Of a DNA stretch of 21,577 nt, positions 13,439 to 21,120 are shown piece by piece (the stretch's first letter is position 1; every line of letters starts with the position of its first letter). The stretch is taken from the NCBI GenBank assembly GCA_900550165.1, contig URQY01000031.1, positions 1-21,577 on the forward strand, read 5' to 3'. The position numbers and the translations under genes are program-made. This stretch comes from an uncultured Eubacteriales bacterium (GTDB lineage Bacteria > Bacillota > Clostridia > Oscillospirales > Oscillospiraceae). The notes under the pieces are model-generated. The model searched no databases and had not been told where the DNA came from. It saw only the letters and a list, made by a program, of their open reading frames with translations.

Positions 13439-15160
13439 ATGTCAGAGCAAAAACGACCGACCCCTCAGCGCAGCAGCGCATCGACGACGCGCCGCCGTGA
13501 GCGGACGCAGCGGTCATCCTCCCCGAAGCGGGGCGGCGGGCACGGAATATCCGAATGGCTGCGAGCGTTCCTTGCACACGCGGCCCTCTTTTTCACAACG
13601 CTGGGGCAGCGCATCCGCCGCATCGGGCCGCGCGCCCGCACGGTGATGCGCGAGAGCAAGGCGCGCAACTTCCCCGAATCCAACCGCTTTCTGGTGCAGG
13701 TCTTTCTCGTCATTGGCGGGATGTTCCCGATGTGGCACGCGCTGCTGCACGAGAAGCTGCAGGTGCGCCGCCGCCAGCGCAACCATGCTGCCGGTACGCA
13801 CGCGGACCGCTGGCGCCGCCGCGCACGGCGCGTCAACCCGTTCTATTTTATCGGCGGCGCGGCGGTTGTGGCTGCGGTCGCGATCTTCTTTTCCTTCTAC
13901 ACGCTGGGCACAACGGTGGAGTACAACGGCAATGTGGTCGACACGGTCGCCAGCGCGTCGCAGGCACGCAAGGCTGCGGCCAAGCTCGAGAGCGTCACGA
14001 CCGAGACGCTCGGCAAGAGCTATGAGATCGCAAAGGACGCCATTCACTATTCTACCGCCTTTGTGCGGCGCAGCGATGTGACGGACACGACCACCTTCGA
14101 GCAGGACCTTGCCGAAGAGCTTGGGCAGGTGACCTATGGCTACTCGCTCTATATCGACGATGAGCTTGTCGGCTCGACGCAGTATGCCGGTGCGCTGGAC
14201 GAGTTGCTCGAGCAGATCAAGCAGATGTATGTCTCCGCCGATACGCTGACGGTCGACTTTGTCGAAAATGTCCGCATTGCGGAGGGCTATGTCCCGACCG
14301 AGAGCGTGATGAATCTCGGCACGATCGCGGAGCTGCTGAACTCCACCAAGGCCGGCGAGGTGACCTACACCGTCGTCAAGGGCGATACTTGGGGCCAGAT
14401 CGCGAACAACAACGGTATGACCGCCGCGGAGCTGGAAGCGCTGAACCCCGGCTACGACATCAACCGCATCCACATCGGCGATGCGCTGACGCTCTCAAAC
14501 GCCGTGCCGTATCTGACCGTCAAGGTCACCGAACGGCAGAATTATATCGAAGATATCAACTACGATGTGAATTACGTGAACGATTCGTCCATGTATCAGG
14601 GCGATGAGCGCGTCATCTCCAAGGGCACCTACGGCTCGGCCGATATCGTGGCCGACGTCACGTATGTCAACGGAGAAGAGCAGGAGCGCACGGTCATCTC
14701 CTCCGTCACGCTGACCGACCCCGTGGCCGAAACGCGCGCCCGCGGCACAAAGGTGCGCCCCACTTGGTATCCCACCGGCAGCTTCCGCTGGCCGTGCTCG
14801 GGCCGCATCACATCGTACTTCGGCTACCGCAACACGGGCATCCGCGGCGCGACGAGCAACCACAAGGGCATTGACATTGCCTGCGCGCGCGGTACGCCGA
14901 TCTACGCCGCCGACGGCGGCCGCGTGACCTACGCGGGCTATAAGGGCGCGATGGGCTATGTTGTCATCATCGACCACAACAACGGCTATGTGACGTATTA
15001 CGAGCACAATTCCTCGCTTCTCGTCTCTGCGGGACAGACGGTTTACAAGGGCCAGCAGATCGCCAAGGCAGGCCGCAGCGGTGTTGCCAGCGGTGTCCAC
15101 TGTCACTTCGGCATCCAGAGAAACGGCACGTATGTGAATCCGCTCAATTACCTTAGCTAA
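13439..15160 (+). CDS. Membrane-anchored LysM-G5-M23 peptidoglycan endopeptidase
   Basis: 573 residues with AAGGAG 8 nt before ATG. The N-terminal ~130 residues are cytoplasmic in character and unusually rich in Arg and Ser. One clear transmembrane helix follows (about 135-158), so the rest is outside. A LysM module (YTVVKGDTWGQIANNNGMTA...INRIHIGDALTL, ~307-352) binds peptidoglycan. A G5 domain spans ~358-440. The C-terminal M23 domain (~455-570) has its metal ligands: His475 and Asp479 in NHKGID, and HCHFG (His554, His556). Family role: zinc endopeptidase cutting peptide cross-links during growth, division or sporulation. It is monocistronic, with its own promoter and a terminator that includes the stop codon. 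Confidence 0.92.
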   Translation: MSEQKRPTPQRSSASTTRRRERTQRSSSPKRGGGHGISEWLRAFLAHAALFFTTLGQRIRRIGPRARTVMRESKARNFPESNRFLVQVFLVIGGMFPMWHALLHEKLQVRRRQRNHAAGTHADRWRRRARRVNPFYFIGGAAVVAAVAIFFSFYTLGTTVEYNGNVVDTVASASQARKAAAKLESVTTETLGKSYEIAKDAIHYSTAFVRRSDVTDTTTFEQDLAEELGQVTYGYSLYIDDELVGSTQYAGALDELLEQIKQMYVSADTLTVDFVENVRIAEGYVPTESVMNLGTIAELLNSTKAGEVTYTVVKGDTWGQIANNNGMTAAELEALNPGYDINRIHIGDALTLSNAVPYLTVKVTERQNYIEDINYDVNYVNDSSMYQGDERVISKGTYGSADIVADVTYVNGEEQERTVISSVTLTDPVAETRARGTKVRPTWYPTGSFRWPCSGRITSYFGYRNTGIRGATSNHKGIDIACARGTPIYAADGGRVTYAGYKGAMGYVVIIDHNNGYVTYYEHNSSLLVSAGQTVYKGQQIAKAGRSGVASGVHCHFGIQRNGTYVNPLNYLS

Positions 15161-15204
15161 AATCAAAGGAGTCCCATCCGATGGATGGGACTCCTTTGAT
15201 TTTA
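15158..15204. terminator. Long hairpin terminator including the stop codon
   Basis: A perfect 22-bp stem (TAAAATCAAAGGAGTCCCATCC and its complement, loop GAT) that begins with the TAA stop of the M23 gene. The T-run after it is TTTTA, so termination relies mainly on stem strength. Confidence 0.8.
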
Positions 15205-15211
15205 GGGGGAT

Positions 15212-15383
15212 TGCACTTCGCTGCATGCACGCGCCAAAGGCGCGTACACTTCGCTTCGTGAGAAGTGTAAATTCTGACGCACATGTCGTCAGAATTTACG
15301 ATCAAGATCATTTCGCGTCTGCGGACGCGAAAGTTTGCCGGGTGAAAATCGTAAAGACGGCCGCTGCGGAGTTTCGCAGCGGC
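15212..15383. repeat. Cluster of five consecutive hairpins between convergent genes
   Basis: Non-coding stretch made almost entirely of inverted repeats: ACGCGCC/GGCGCGT (15229-15245), TACACTTC/GAAGTGTA (15245-15269), GTAAATTCTGACG/CGTCAGAATTTAC (15267-15299), TTTCGCGTC/GACGCGAAA (15311-15332) and GCCGCTGCG/CGCAGCGGC (15360-15383). The second and third overlap, so they are mutually exclusive. CACTTCGCT is repeated at 15214 and 15248. The last hairpin could terminate folC on the minus strand, but its U-run is poor. The rest may be a mobile repeat or a structured RNA. Confidence 0.7.
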
Positions 15384-15392
15384 TTTCGGGAT

Positions 15393-16676
15393 TTACTGTT
15401 CTGTTAAAACGCGGCGGACCTCGCCGGTGAAGTAGAGCGAACCCCAGGAGCAGATGGCGTCGTCTTCATCCGCCAGTGCAAGCGCGCGGCGGACGCCGTC
15501 GTCGGTATCCTTGGCGGGGACGGCCTGCACGCCCTGTGCGTTCAGCCACGCGGCGAGCTCGTTTTCATCGAGTGCGCGGGCAGAAGGCGGCGTGATGACG
15601 ACAAACGCCTTGGCAAGCGGAAGCGCGCGGCGGAGCATCTGCTGCCAGTCCTTGTCGCGCAGCACGCCGGTGAGGAAGATGAGCTTTTTGCTGCCGTAGA
15701 GCGCGGCGAGCGAATCCATCAGCGCGTCGACACACTGGGGATTGTGCGCGCCGTCGACGATGAAGTCCGGCCTGCGGCGCAAAAGCTCCAGTCGCCCGGG
15801 CCACTGCGCGATAGAAAGTCCCGTATCAATGGCTGCGTCTGTGAGCTTGTCCCAGCCGCGTGAACGCAGCGCGCTGCACACATCGATGACCGTCAGCGCG
15901 TTCAAGAGCTGGTACTCACCGAGGAGCCGCAGATGATACGGTCCGCGGCCGCGATAACGGAAGACCTGCCCGTCGAGCGAGGAAGTGATGCGCTCGAGCT
16001 TTTGGCGCGCGGTGACGGTGAGGGGGACGCCCTCCTGCGCGCACTTTTCGCGCGCGACGTTCTCCACGCCCTCGCTCTGGCCGAAGAGCACGGCGTGCGA
16101 GCCGCGCTTGATGATGCCGCACTTTTCCGCGGCGATCTTTTCCACGGTGTCGCCCAGAATGGCCGTGTGCTCCAGACCGATGTTCGCCACGACGCAGACC
16201 TCCGGCGCGGGGATGACATTCGTCGAATCCATGCGCCCGCCGAGGCCGACCTCGAGCGAGACGATGTCGCACCGCTCCTGCACAAAATACAGGAACGCGA
16301 TAGCGGTCATGATCTCAAAGCCCGTGGGCATCTCGCTCATGCGCTCTGCGGCATTCCGCACGGCGTTGGTGAGCGAAATGAGGGATGTGTCGTCGATCTC
16401 CTTCCCGTTCACGCGCATCCGCTCATGGAAGCGCAGCAGGTGCGGCGAGGTGTAGAGCCCCGTGCGATACCCCGCGCTTTGCAGCACGGAGGCGAGCATA
16501 GCGGCGGTGCTGCCCTTGCCGTTCGTGCCCGCGATGTGGACGAATTTCAGCTTCTTCTGCGGGTCACCGAGCAGGCCCAGCAGCTCATACGAGCGCGCAA
16601 GTCCCGGCGCGCTCTGCTCCCAGTTGTCGAATTGCAGATACCGGAGGGTCTCCTCGATCGTTTGCAGCTCTTTCAC
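15393..16676 (-). CDS. folC: Folylpolyglutamate synthase / dihydrofolate synthase
   Basis: 427 residues from GTG at 16676. It ligates Glu to folates (and to dihydropteroate in bifunctional members), using ATP, in the cytoplasm. The ATP-binding loop GTNGKGS is at 50-56; TSPHLLRFHERMRVNG, LEVGLGGRMDSTNV, NIGLEHTAILGDT and DGAHNPQ are all typical of the family. The start was placed at GTG because ACAGGTG lies 6 nt upstream; a TTG eight codons earlier sits in the U-run of a terminator and has no ribosome site. The gene follows rluD but is separated from it by that terminator, so expression may be by read-through or from an unseen promoter. Confidence 0.93.
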   Translation of the reverse strand: MKELQTIEETLRYLQFDNWEQSAPGLARSYELLGLLGDPQKKLKFVHIAGTNGKGSTAAMLASVLQSAGYRTGLYTSPHLLRFHERMRVNGKEIDDTSLISLTNAVRNAAERMSEMPTGFEIMTAIAFLYFVQERCDIVSLEVGLGGRMDSTNVIPAPEVCVVANIGLEHTAILGDTVEKIAAEKCGIIKRGSHAVLFGQSEGVENVAREKCAQEGVPLTVTARQKLERITSSLDGQVFRYRGRGPYHLRLLGEYQLLNALTVIDVCSALRSRGWDKLTDAAIDTGLSIAQWPGRLELLRRRPDFIVDGAHNPQCVDALMDSLAALYGSKKLIFLTGVLRDKDWQQMLRRALPLAKAFVVITPPSARALDENELAAWLNAQGVQAVPAKDTDDGVRRALALADEDDAICSWGSLYFTGEVRRVLTEQ

Positions 16677-16698
16677 ATTGTTCACCTGTATTTCTCTC

Positions 16699-16730
16699 AA
16701 AAAATGCGGCGGAAGCGGCAGCTTCCGCCG
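16699..16730 (-). terminator. Intrinsic terminator between rluD and folC
   Basis: The stem CGGCGGAAGC/GCTTCCGCCG (loop GGCA) is followed on the minus strand by GCATTTTTT. It should end most of the dus-sigma-lspA-rluD transcript just before folC. Confidence 0.8.
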
Positions 16731-16742
16731 TTGCGGTTTCGG

Positions 16743-17654
16743 TTATCGGTCGATTTTGCGCAGCATGGCGGTGAATTCCTCGGGCAGCGGACAGGACAGC
16801 GAGATGAGCTCCTTTGTCCGCGGGTGGATGAATTGCAGCCCGACGGCGTGCAGGCACTGGCCGGTGAGCCCCGGAACAGCCTTTTTCGCGCCGTAGACCG
16901 TGTCGCCCAGGATCGGATGACCGAGATAGGCCATGTGCACGCGGATCTGATGCGTGCGGCCGGTTTCGAGCCGGCATCTCACGTGCGTGTAGCCGGGGCA
17001 GCGGGTGAGGACCTCCCAGTGCGTCACCGCGCGCCGTCCGCCGGGAACGACGGCCATGCGCTTGCGGTCGCGGCTGTCGCGCGCGATGGGCGCATCGACC
17101 GTTCCGCTGTCCTCGCGCAGATTCCCCACGACGATGCACTCATACGTGCGCGCGAGCGTATGATCGGCGAGCTGGGCGGAGAGGAACTGGTGCGCATAGT
17201 CGTTTTTCGCCGCAATGATGAGCCCGCTCGTGTCGCGGTCGATGCGGTGCACGATACCCGGGCGCAGCGCGCCGCCAACGCCGGATAAGCTGTCGCCGCA
17301 GTGATAGAGAAGCGCGTTCACAAGCGTTCCGTCCGGATGGCCCGGCGCGGGATGGACGACAAGTCCGCTCGGCTTGTTGACGACGATGACATCGTCATCC
17401 TCGTAGACAACATCCAGCGGGATATCCTGCGGGACGGCGTCGATGGGGGCGGGCTCCTCGGGGGTGAACTCGATGGTTTCGCCCCCTGTGAGCTTACAGC
17501 TCTTGCTCGCGGCTTTGCCATTTACGAGCACGCGCCCTTCTTCGATGGCTTTCGCCGCCGCCGAGCGCGTCAGCCCTTCAAGCGAGCGGGCGAGAAAAGC
17601 GTCCAGCCGCATACCGGCGTCTTCTTCACTTGTTTGCAGCAGGATCGGTTCCAT
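16743..17654 (-). CDS. 23S rRNA pseudouridine synthase, RluA/RluD family
   Basis: 303 residues from ATG at 17654, with GGGAGAA about 8 nt upstream; a longer in-frame extension falls inside lspA and is rejected. An N-terminal S4 RNA-binding domain (~13-65) precedes the catalytic domain with HRIDRDTSG (136-144, catalytic Asp139), the GRTHQIRVH motif and GDTVYG. Family role: isomerises uridine to pseudouridine, for RluD in helix 69 of 23S rRNA. Which member of the RluA/C/D group it is cannot be decided here. It overlaps the 3' end of lspA by 29 nt, the common lspA-rluD arrangement of Firmicutes. Confidence 0.93.
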   Translation of the reverse strand: MEPILLQTSEEDAGMRLDAFLARSLEGLTRSAAAKAIEEGRVLVNGKAASKSCKLTGGETIEFTPEEPAPIDAVPQDIPLDVVYEDDDVIVVNKPSGLVVHPAPGHPDGTLVNALLYHCGDSLSGVGGALRPGIVHRIDRDTSGLIIAAKNDYAHQFLSAQLADHTLARTYECIVVGNLREDSGTVDAPIARDSRDRKRMAVVPGGRRAVTHWEVLTRCPGYTHVRCRLETGRTHQIRVHMAYLGHPILGDTVYGAKKAVPGLTGQCLHAVGLQFIHPRTKELISLSCPLPEEFTAMLRKIDR

Positions 17655-18279
17655 CGGTTTTGTTCTCCCGGTGTTTCTCGTCGTATTTTCCGTAAAAGGT
17701 GAGGTAGTAAATGAGTGCGCAGATCGTGCCGCACACGACGAACACGTCTGCCACATTGAAGACGGGAAAATCCATGAACATCGTGTCCAGCATATCGACG
17801 ACATAGCCGAGGCGCACGCGGTCAATGAGATTGCCGATGCCGCCGCCGAGGATGCACGCAAGCGACCACTGGCCGAGCGGATGGCGCACGATCTTGACAA
17901 GCAACCATGCGACCACGCACATCCCCGCCGCCGTCAGTGCGATGAGCAGCCACCGTGCGCCGGAAAAGCTCGACCACGCCGCGCCGTAGTTATGCACGCG
18001 CGTGAGCTGCAACAGCGGCGGCAGCAGCGGCTCCGACTGGCCGAGCGTCATCGTGTTCACGACGAGGAATTTGACGGCCTGATCCGCCGCCACGCAGAAA
18101 ACCGTCGCGAGGGCAAGGCAGACCGCCTTGCCCTTCGAGCGCCGGTAAAAAGCAACATATAGAATCACCATCAGCGCGAGCACGCCGAAAAAGCTCCACA
18201 GGATCGGCGGCGCGATGCTGCCGGAGACCATGATGACCGTCTCGCCGTCCGCGCCGCCGATCACGCCGATATCGTTCAT
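17626..18279 (-). CDS. lspA: Signal peptidase II with an N-terminal GADG-motif extension
   Basis: 217 residues; typical LspA is about 150-170. The core (from ~50) cleaves lipoprotein signal peptides in the membrane. It has all hallmark residues: DQAVK (66-70), VHNYGAAWS (from 96), GGGIGNLIDR (145-154) and FNVAD (174-178), with catalytic Asp153 and Asp178. The first ~48 residues are an extension. It begins NDIGVIGGADGETVIMVSG, very like the IGxIGGADGPTxI motif of sodium-pump decarboxylase beta subunits, and adds one more membrane segment (~26-45). The start codon overlaps the anti-sigma stop as ATGA, which supports this full-length start. At least three lipoproteins in this window (3.6, 6.8 and 7.7 kb) would be substrates. 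Confidence 0.95.
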   Translation of the reverse strand: MNDIGVIGGADGETVIMVSGSIAPPILWSFFGVLALMVILYVAFYRRSKGKAVCLALATVFCVAADQAVKFLVVNTMTLGQSEPLLPPLLQLTRVHNYGAAWSSFSGARWLLIALTAAGMCVVAWLLVKIVRHPLGQWSLACILGGGIGNLIDRVRLGYVVDMLDTMFMDFPVFNVADVFVVCGTICALIYYLTFYGKYDEKHRENKTDGTDPAANK

Positions 18280-19073
18280 TCGTTCCCTTCTTCCTGCGCG
18301 GCGATGTCCGCCGCGTCCTCATTGCTCTCCGCCGTGGCCTTTGCGACCTCGACGATCAGGATATCCTCCGCTTGAGCGAGCGCGGTGCGCTCCGCTTCGG
18401 GCAGTTCCATTGCGTCTGCCAGCTCACGCGCCGCCTCGGGCACGACGAGATAGCTCACGCTGTTCTCCTGCTCGGCGTAGACGGCCATGCCGTGCTCGCG
18501 CAGGAAGTCCGCCGCCTCGGGCAGATCGAGCGAAACGGTGGGATAACCGTCCGCGTCGGCGGAGCGGTCAGCGCTGCAGTCCTCCGGCACGCCTTCGTAG
18601 AGACGGTCCTCGTCAGCGAGCGCGCTGTCCTTCTGCACGGCGGCGTAGGTGTAGGAATAGCCGTCGTTCGCCGCGCTGCCGGCGGCATCGTCCCTGGCGC
18701 CGCCGTTGTCGGCGGCGACGGTTTCGTTTGCGGCCTTGTCGCTCCCGGCGCGCGGCAGAATATTAAGTGCCGCGGCAGAGATCACGACGAGCGCAAAGCA
18801 GGCGGCCAGTACGCGCGGCCATGCACGGCGGCTGCGCTTTTTGGCGTGTTCCTCGGTGTGCAGCCTGTCGAGCACGCGTTCGGAAAAGCCCTCCGGCGCG
18901 TCAAGCTCCGGCAGCTCTTCAAACATCGCGTGCAGGATCATCAGCTCGGAGAGCCTGTCGCGGCAGGCCTCGCAGTGCTCCAGGTGCTCCAAAAGCTCGT
19001 TTCTTTCGATTTCGTTCAGTTCTCCGTCTGCAAAGGCAGAGAGCGCGGCGGTGTACTCCTCGCAGCATTTCAT
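18276..19073 (-). CDS. Anti-sigma factor with zinc-binding ZAS domain
   Basis: 265 residues. The N-terminus has the ZAS pattern: Cys3/Cys4, then H30-x3-C34-x2-C37 (HLEHCEAC), which binds and inhibits an ECF sigma factor in the cytoplasm. A transmembrane helix spans ~86-106, and about 160 acidic extracytoplasmic residues follow without a known sensor domain. It starts inside the sigma stop (ATGA overlap at 19070-19073) and ends overlapping the lspA start by 4 nt, so all three are translationally coupled. Release of sigma may need proteolysis of the outer part, as for RsiW (family knowledge; not shown here). Confidence 0.9.
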   Translation of the reverse strand: MKCCEEYTAALSAFADGELNEIERNELLEHLEHCEACRDRLSELMILHAMFEELPELDAPEGFSERVLDRLHTEEHAKKRSRRAWPRVLAACFALVVISAAALNILPRAGSDKAANETVAADNGGARDDAAGSAANDGYSYTYAAVQKDSALADEDRLYEGVPEDCSADRSADADGYPTVSLDLPEAADFLREHGMAVYAEQENSVSYLVVPEAARELADAMELPEAERTALAQAEDILIVEVAKATAESNEDAADIAAQEEGNE

Positions 19074-19681
19074 TTGGCGCTCATCCCCTCTCGGTTACAT
19101 TCTGTAACTTTTGACGCAGTATTTTCAAAAAAGTTCCCGTTTACCGATAAAAAATTGCGCAAAAGTGTTCGCCCGCGGCTGATACGCGACTTGACGGTGC
19201 CAAGCTCCAGGTCCAGCGCCGCGGATATCTCGGAATAGCTGAGCCCCTCGATCTCCCGCAGAAGCAGGATGCTGCGGTATTCCGCAGGAAGCGACAAAAG
19301 CCCCTCCTGCAGCAGGCGCTGCGTCTCGCGCCGCTCGGCCTCCTCGTGCGGCTGGGGGGCGGGGTCCACCGCGTCGACAAACAGCTCCTCGTCGTCGAGC
19401 GAGACGCTGCCGGCACCCTTTTTCTTGCGGCGCATCAGGTCGATGCAGGCGTTGGAGGCAAGGCGGTAGATCCACGTCGAAAGCGAGGATTCCTGCCGGA
19501 AACGGTCGATGCCGCGCCAAAGGGCAAGAAACGCGTCCTGCGCGGCTTCCTCGGCGTCCTCGGCATTGCCGCACATACGGGCGCAGAGAGAATACACCTT
19601 TTTTTCATATTGTCGGATCAGTTCTTCAAAGGCGGCCTCGTCCCGCGCTTGAAGGCGAGCGATAAGTTCCTTTTCGTTCAT
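19070..19681 (-). CDS. RNA polymerase sigma factor, ECF family
   Basis: 203 residues. Region 2 is clear (YEKKVYSLCARMCGNAEDAEEAAQDAFLALWRGIDRF, then STWIYRLASNACIDLMRR). A variable acidic linker follows, and region 4 with a helix-turn-helix (SLPAEYRSILLLREIEGLSYSEISAALDLELGTVKSRISRGR). The family directs polymerase to GGAAC/CGTC-like promoters, usually for envelope stress. GGAAAGG lies 5 nt before ATG and the dus stop is 9 nt upstream. Motifs GGAAC-N16-CGTC inside its own 3' end and GGAAC-N17-CGTC before the DUF4097 gene are candidate targets. It is probably closest to the SigW/SigK-type groups, but this is not resolved. Confidence 0.95.
   Translation of the reverse strand: MNEKELIARLQARDEAAFEELIRQYEKKVYSLCARMCGNAEDAEEAAQDAFLALWRGIDRFRQESSLSTWIYRLASNACIDLMRRKKKGAGSVSLDDEELFVDAVDPAPQPHEEAERRETQRLLQEGLLSLPAEYRSILLLREIEGLSYSEISAALDLELGTVKSRISRGRTLLRNFLSVNGNFFENTASKVTECNREGMSAK
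19113..19137 (-). promoter_or_regulatory. Candidate internal ECF promoter for anti-sigma-lspA-rluD
   Basis: On the minus strand GGAAC (19137-19133) is followed after 16 bp by CGTC (19116-19113). It lies in the last codons of the sigma gene, 40 bp before the anti-sigma start. Because it is inside coding sequence it could be chance, but it matches the motif at 6805-6831, including the GGAACTTTT extension. Confidence 0.4.
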
Positions 19682-19690
19682 GTCCTTTCC

Positions 19691-20659
19691 TCAGTGCAGG
19701 TCACGCTTGATGGCGCGGCTGAGCGCGTGCAATTCGTCCAGCGTGTTCAACTGCACGATCTTTTCCTTATAGTAGTTGGCGTGGCTCACGCCCTTCAAAT
19801 ACCAGCACAGGTGGTGGCGCGCCTCGAGCATGGCGCCGCGCTCGGTGCCGAAGCGCGCGGAGAGCTCCACCTGGCGCACGGCGGTGTCCCACCGGTCGGC
19901 AAAGGGCGGCAGCGGCGGGATATCGCGCCCGTCGAGCGCGGCGGCGGACTGCCGGAAGAGCCACGGATTGCCGAAGCACCCGCGGCCGATCATCGCCATG
20001 TCCGCGCCCGTAAATTTGAGGATGCGCACCGCCGCCTCGGGCGAAAAGACGTCGCCGTTGGCAATGACGGGGATATTCACGGCCTGCTTCACGTCGCGGA
20101 TGGTGTTCCAGTCGGCCTCGCCGCCGTACATCTGTACGCGCGTGCGCCCATGCACCGCGACGGCACTGACACCGACCTCCTCCAGCATTTTGGAAAGCTC
20201 GACGGCGTTGATGCTGCCCTTGTCCCAGCCGCGGCGCATCTTCACCGTGACAGGGACCCTGACGGCGCGCACGACGGCCTCGGCGATGCGCGCAGCCTTT
20301 TCGGGGTCGCGCATCAGCGCGCTGCCATCGCCGTTTTTCACGACCTTGCCCACGGGACATCCCATGTTGATATCCAGGATGTCCGCGCCGGAGATTTCGA
20401 TGGCCATCTGCGCAGCCTCGGCCATGCAGTTCACGTCGCTGCCGAAGATCTGCGCGGCAAACGGCTTTTCGCCCGGAAACGGGCGCAGAAGCTGCGCGGT
20501 CTTCGCATCGTGATAGCACAGCGCCTTGGCACTCACAAGCTCCGTCACGGTATAGCCCGCGCCGAGCTCGGCGCAGATCTGGCGGAATGCAGCATCCGTC
20601 ACGCCCGCCATCGGCGCGAGCGCGAGCCTCGATTCAATTTTTACCGTTCCGATCTGCAT
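19691..20659 (-). CDS. dusB: tRNA-dihydrouridine synthase, DusB-like
   Basis: 322 residues from ATG at 20659, with GAGGCGG 8 nt upstream; a longer frame running over the tRNA gene is rejected. It is an FMN-dependent enzyme reducing uridine to dihydrouridine in tRNA D-loops, using NADPH. Signature residues are present: the N-terminal LAPMAGVTD, catalytic Cys101 in DINMGCPVGKVVKNGDGSAL, VKMRRGWD, VHGRTRVQMYGG, IANGDVFSPE and MIGRGCFGNPW. It is first in the operon with the ECF sigma factor (9-nt gap) and has its own sigma-A promoter, so this promoter also gives basal sigma expression. Confidence 0.93.
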   Translation of the reverse strand: MQIGTVKIESRLALAPMAGVTDAAFRQICAELGAGYTVTELVSAKALCYHDAKTAQLLRPFPGEKPFAAQIFGSDVNCMAEAAQMAIEISGADILDINMGCPVGKVVKNGDGSALMRDPEKAARIAEAVVRAVRVPVTVKMRRGWDKGSINAVELSKMLEEVGVSAVAVHGRTRVQMYGGEADWNTIRDVKQAVNIPVIANGDVFSPEAAVRILKFTGADMAMIGRGCFGNPWLFRQSAAALDGRDIPPLPPFADRWDTAVRQVELSARFGTERGAMLEARHHLCWYLKGVSHANYYKEKIVQLNTLDELHALSRAIKRDLH

Positions 20660-20704
20660 AGTCCGCCTCGTTTCAGCATAGAATAGCAATAATTTTACTA
20701 ATAC

Positions 20705-20733
20705 AGTATAACATACGGAATGTGACAAGTCAA
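20705..20733 (-). promoter_or_regulatory. Promoter of the dus-sigma-lspA operon
   Basis: On the minus strand TTGACT (20733-20728) is followed after 17 bp by TATACT (20710-20705). It is divergent from the tRNA promoter. Confidence 0.7.
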
Positions 20734-20774
20734 AAGGAACAAAAAAGAATCGAAAAGATTTTTGCAAAGGGGTG

Positions 20775-20803
20775 TTGACATGGGAGGGGAGGTGTGGTAT
20801 ATT
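20775..20803 (+). promoter_or_regulatory. Promoter of the tRNA pair
   Basis: TTGACA at 20775-20780, a 17-bp spacer, and TATATT at 20798-20803, about 18 bp before the tRNA-Leu gene. Confidence 0.75.
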
Positions 20804-20820
20804 AATTGTTGCCGATATCT

Positions 20821-20907
20821 GCCGGTGTGGTGGAATTGGTAGACACAGGGGACTTAAAATCCCCCGGTAGCGATACTGTACCGGTTCGAGTCCGGTCACC
20901 GGCACCA
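20821..20907 (+). tRNA. tRNA-Leu(TAA)
   Basis: The acceptor arm GCCGGTG pairs with CACCGGC, followed by ACCA, so CCA is encoded. The anticodon loop CTTAAAA has anticodon TAA at 20855-20857, and a long variable arm (type II tRNA) follows. The T-arm GGTTCGAGTCC is normal. A T7 run follows directly after the gene. Confidence 0.97.
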
Positions 20908-20927
20908 GTCTTTTTTTAATTTCATAT

Positions 20928-21003
20928 CGCGGAGTGGAGCAGTTGGTAGCTCGTCGGGCTCATAACCCGGAGGCCGTAGGTTCGAGTCCTGCCTCCGCAA
21001 CCA
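20928..21003 (+). tRNA. Initiator tRNA-fMet(CAT)
   Basis: 76 nt with encoded CCA and anticodon CAT at 20961-20963. Two initiator hallmarks are present: a C1-A72 mismatch at the end of the acceptor stem (CGCGGAG versus CTCCGCA) and three G-C pairs (GGG/CCC) at the base of the anticodon stem. It is probably cotranscribed with tRNA-Leu. Its 3' end faces a tyrosine recombinase gene and may be an attachment site. Confidence 0.95.
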
Positions 21004-21004
21004 G

Positions 21005-21038
21005 AAAGTCCTGATTTCTTTCGAAATCAGGACTTTTT
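21005..21038 (+). terminator. Intrinsic terminator after tRNA-fMet
   Basis: Perfect 14-bp stem AAAGTCCTGATTTC with its complement, loop TTTC, followed by TT. It begins 1 nt after the tRNA CCA end. Confidence 0.8.
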
Positions 21039-21120
21039 CCGCACTTTTGTGCCCAATATCTTACTTGCCATTTTTTCTGACCCAAACGCTGACCCCAACG
21101 GGAGCGGATAGCGGAAAGGT

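Noticed and set aside
15933..17288. 451-codon plus-strand ORF over folC and rluD
   Set aside because: Antisense shadow; both minus-strand genes have complete family motifs.
19094..19110. GGTTACATTCTGTAACTTTT resembling the inverted repeat at 13389-13403
   Set aside because: It lies within the end of the sigma coding sequence and is explained by the codons for KVTECN. The symmetry is imperfect, so no shared operator is claimed.
19346..20686. 446-codon plus-strand ORF over sigma and dus genes
   Set aside because: Antisense shadow of two well-supported genes; no ribosome site.
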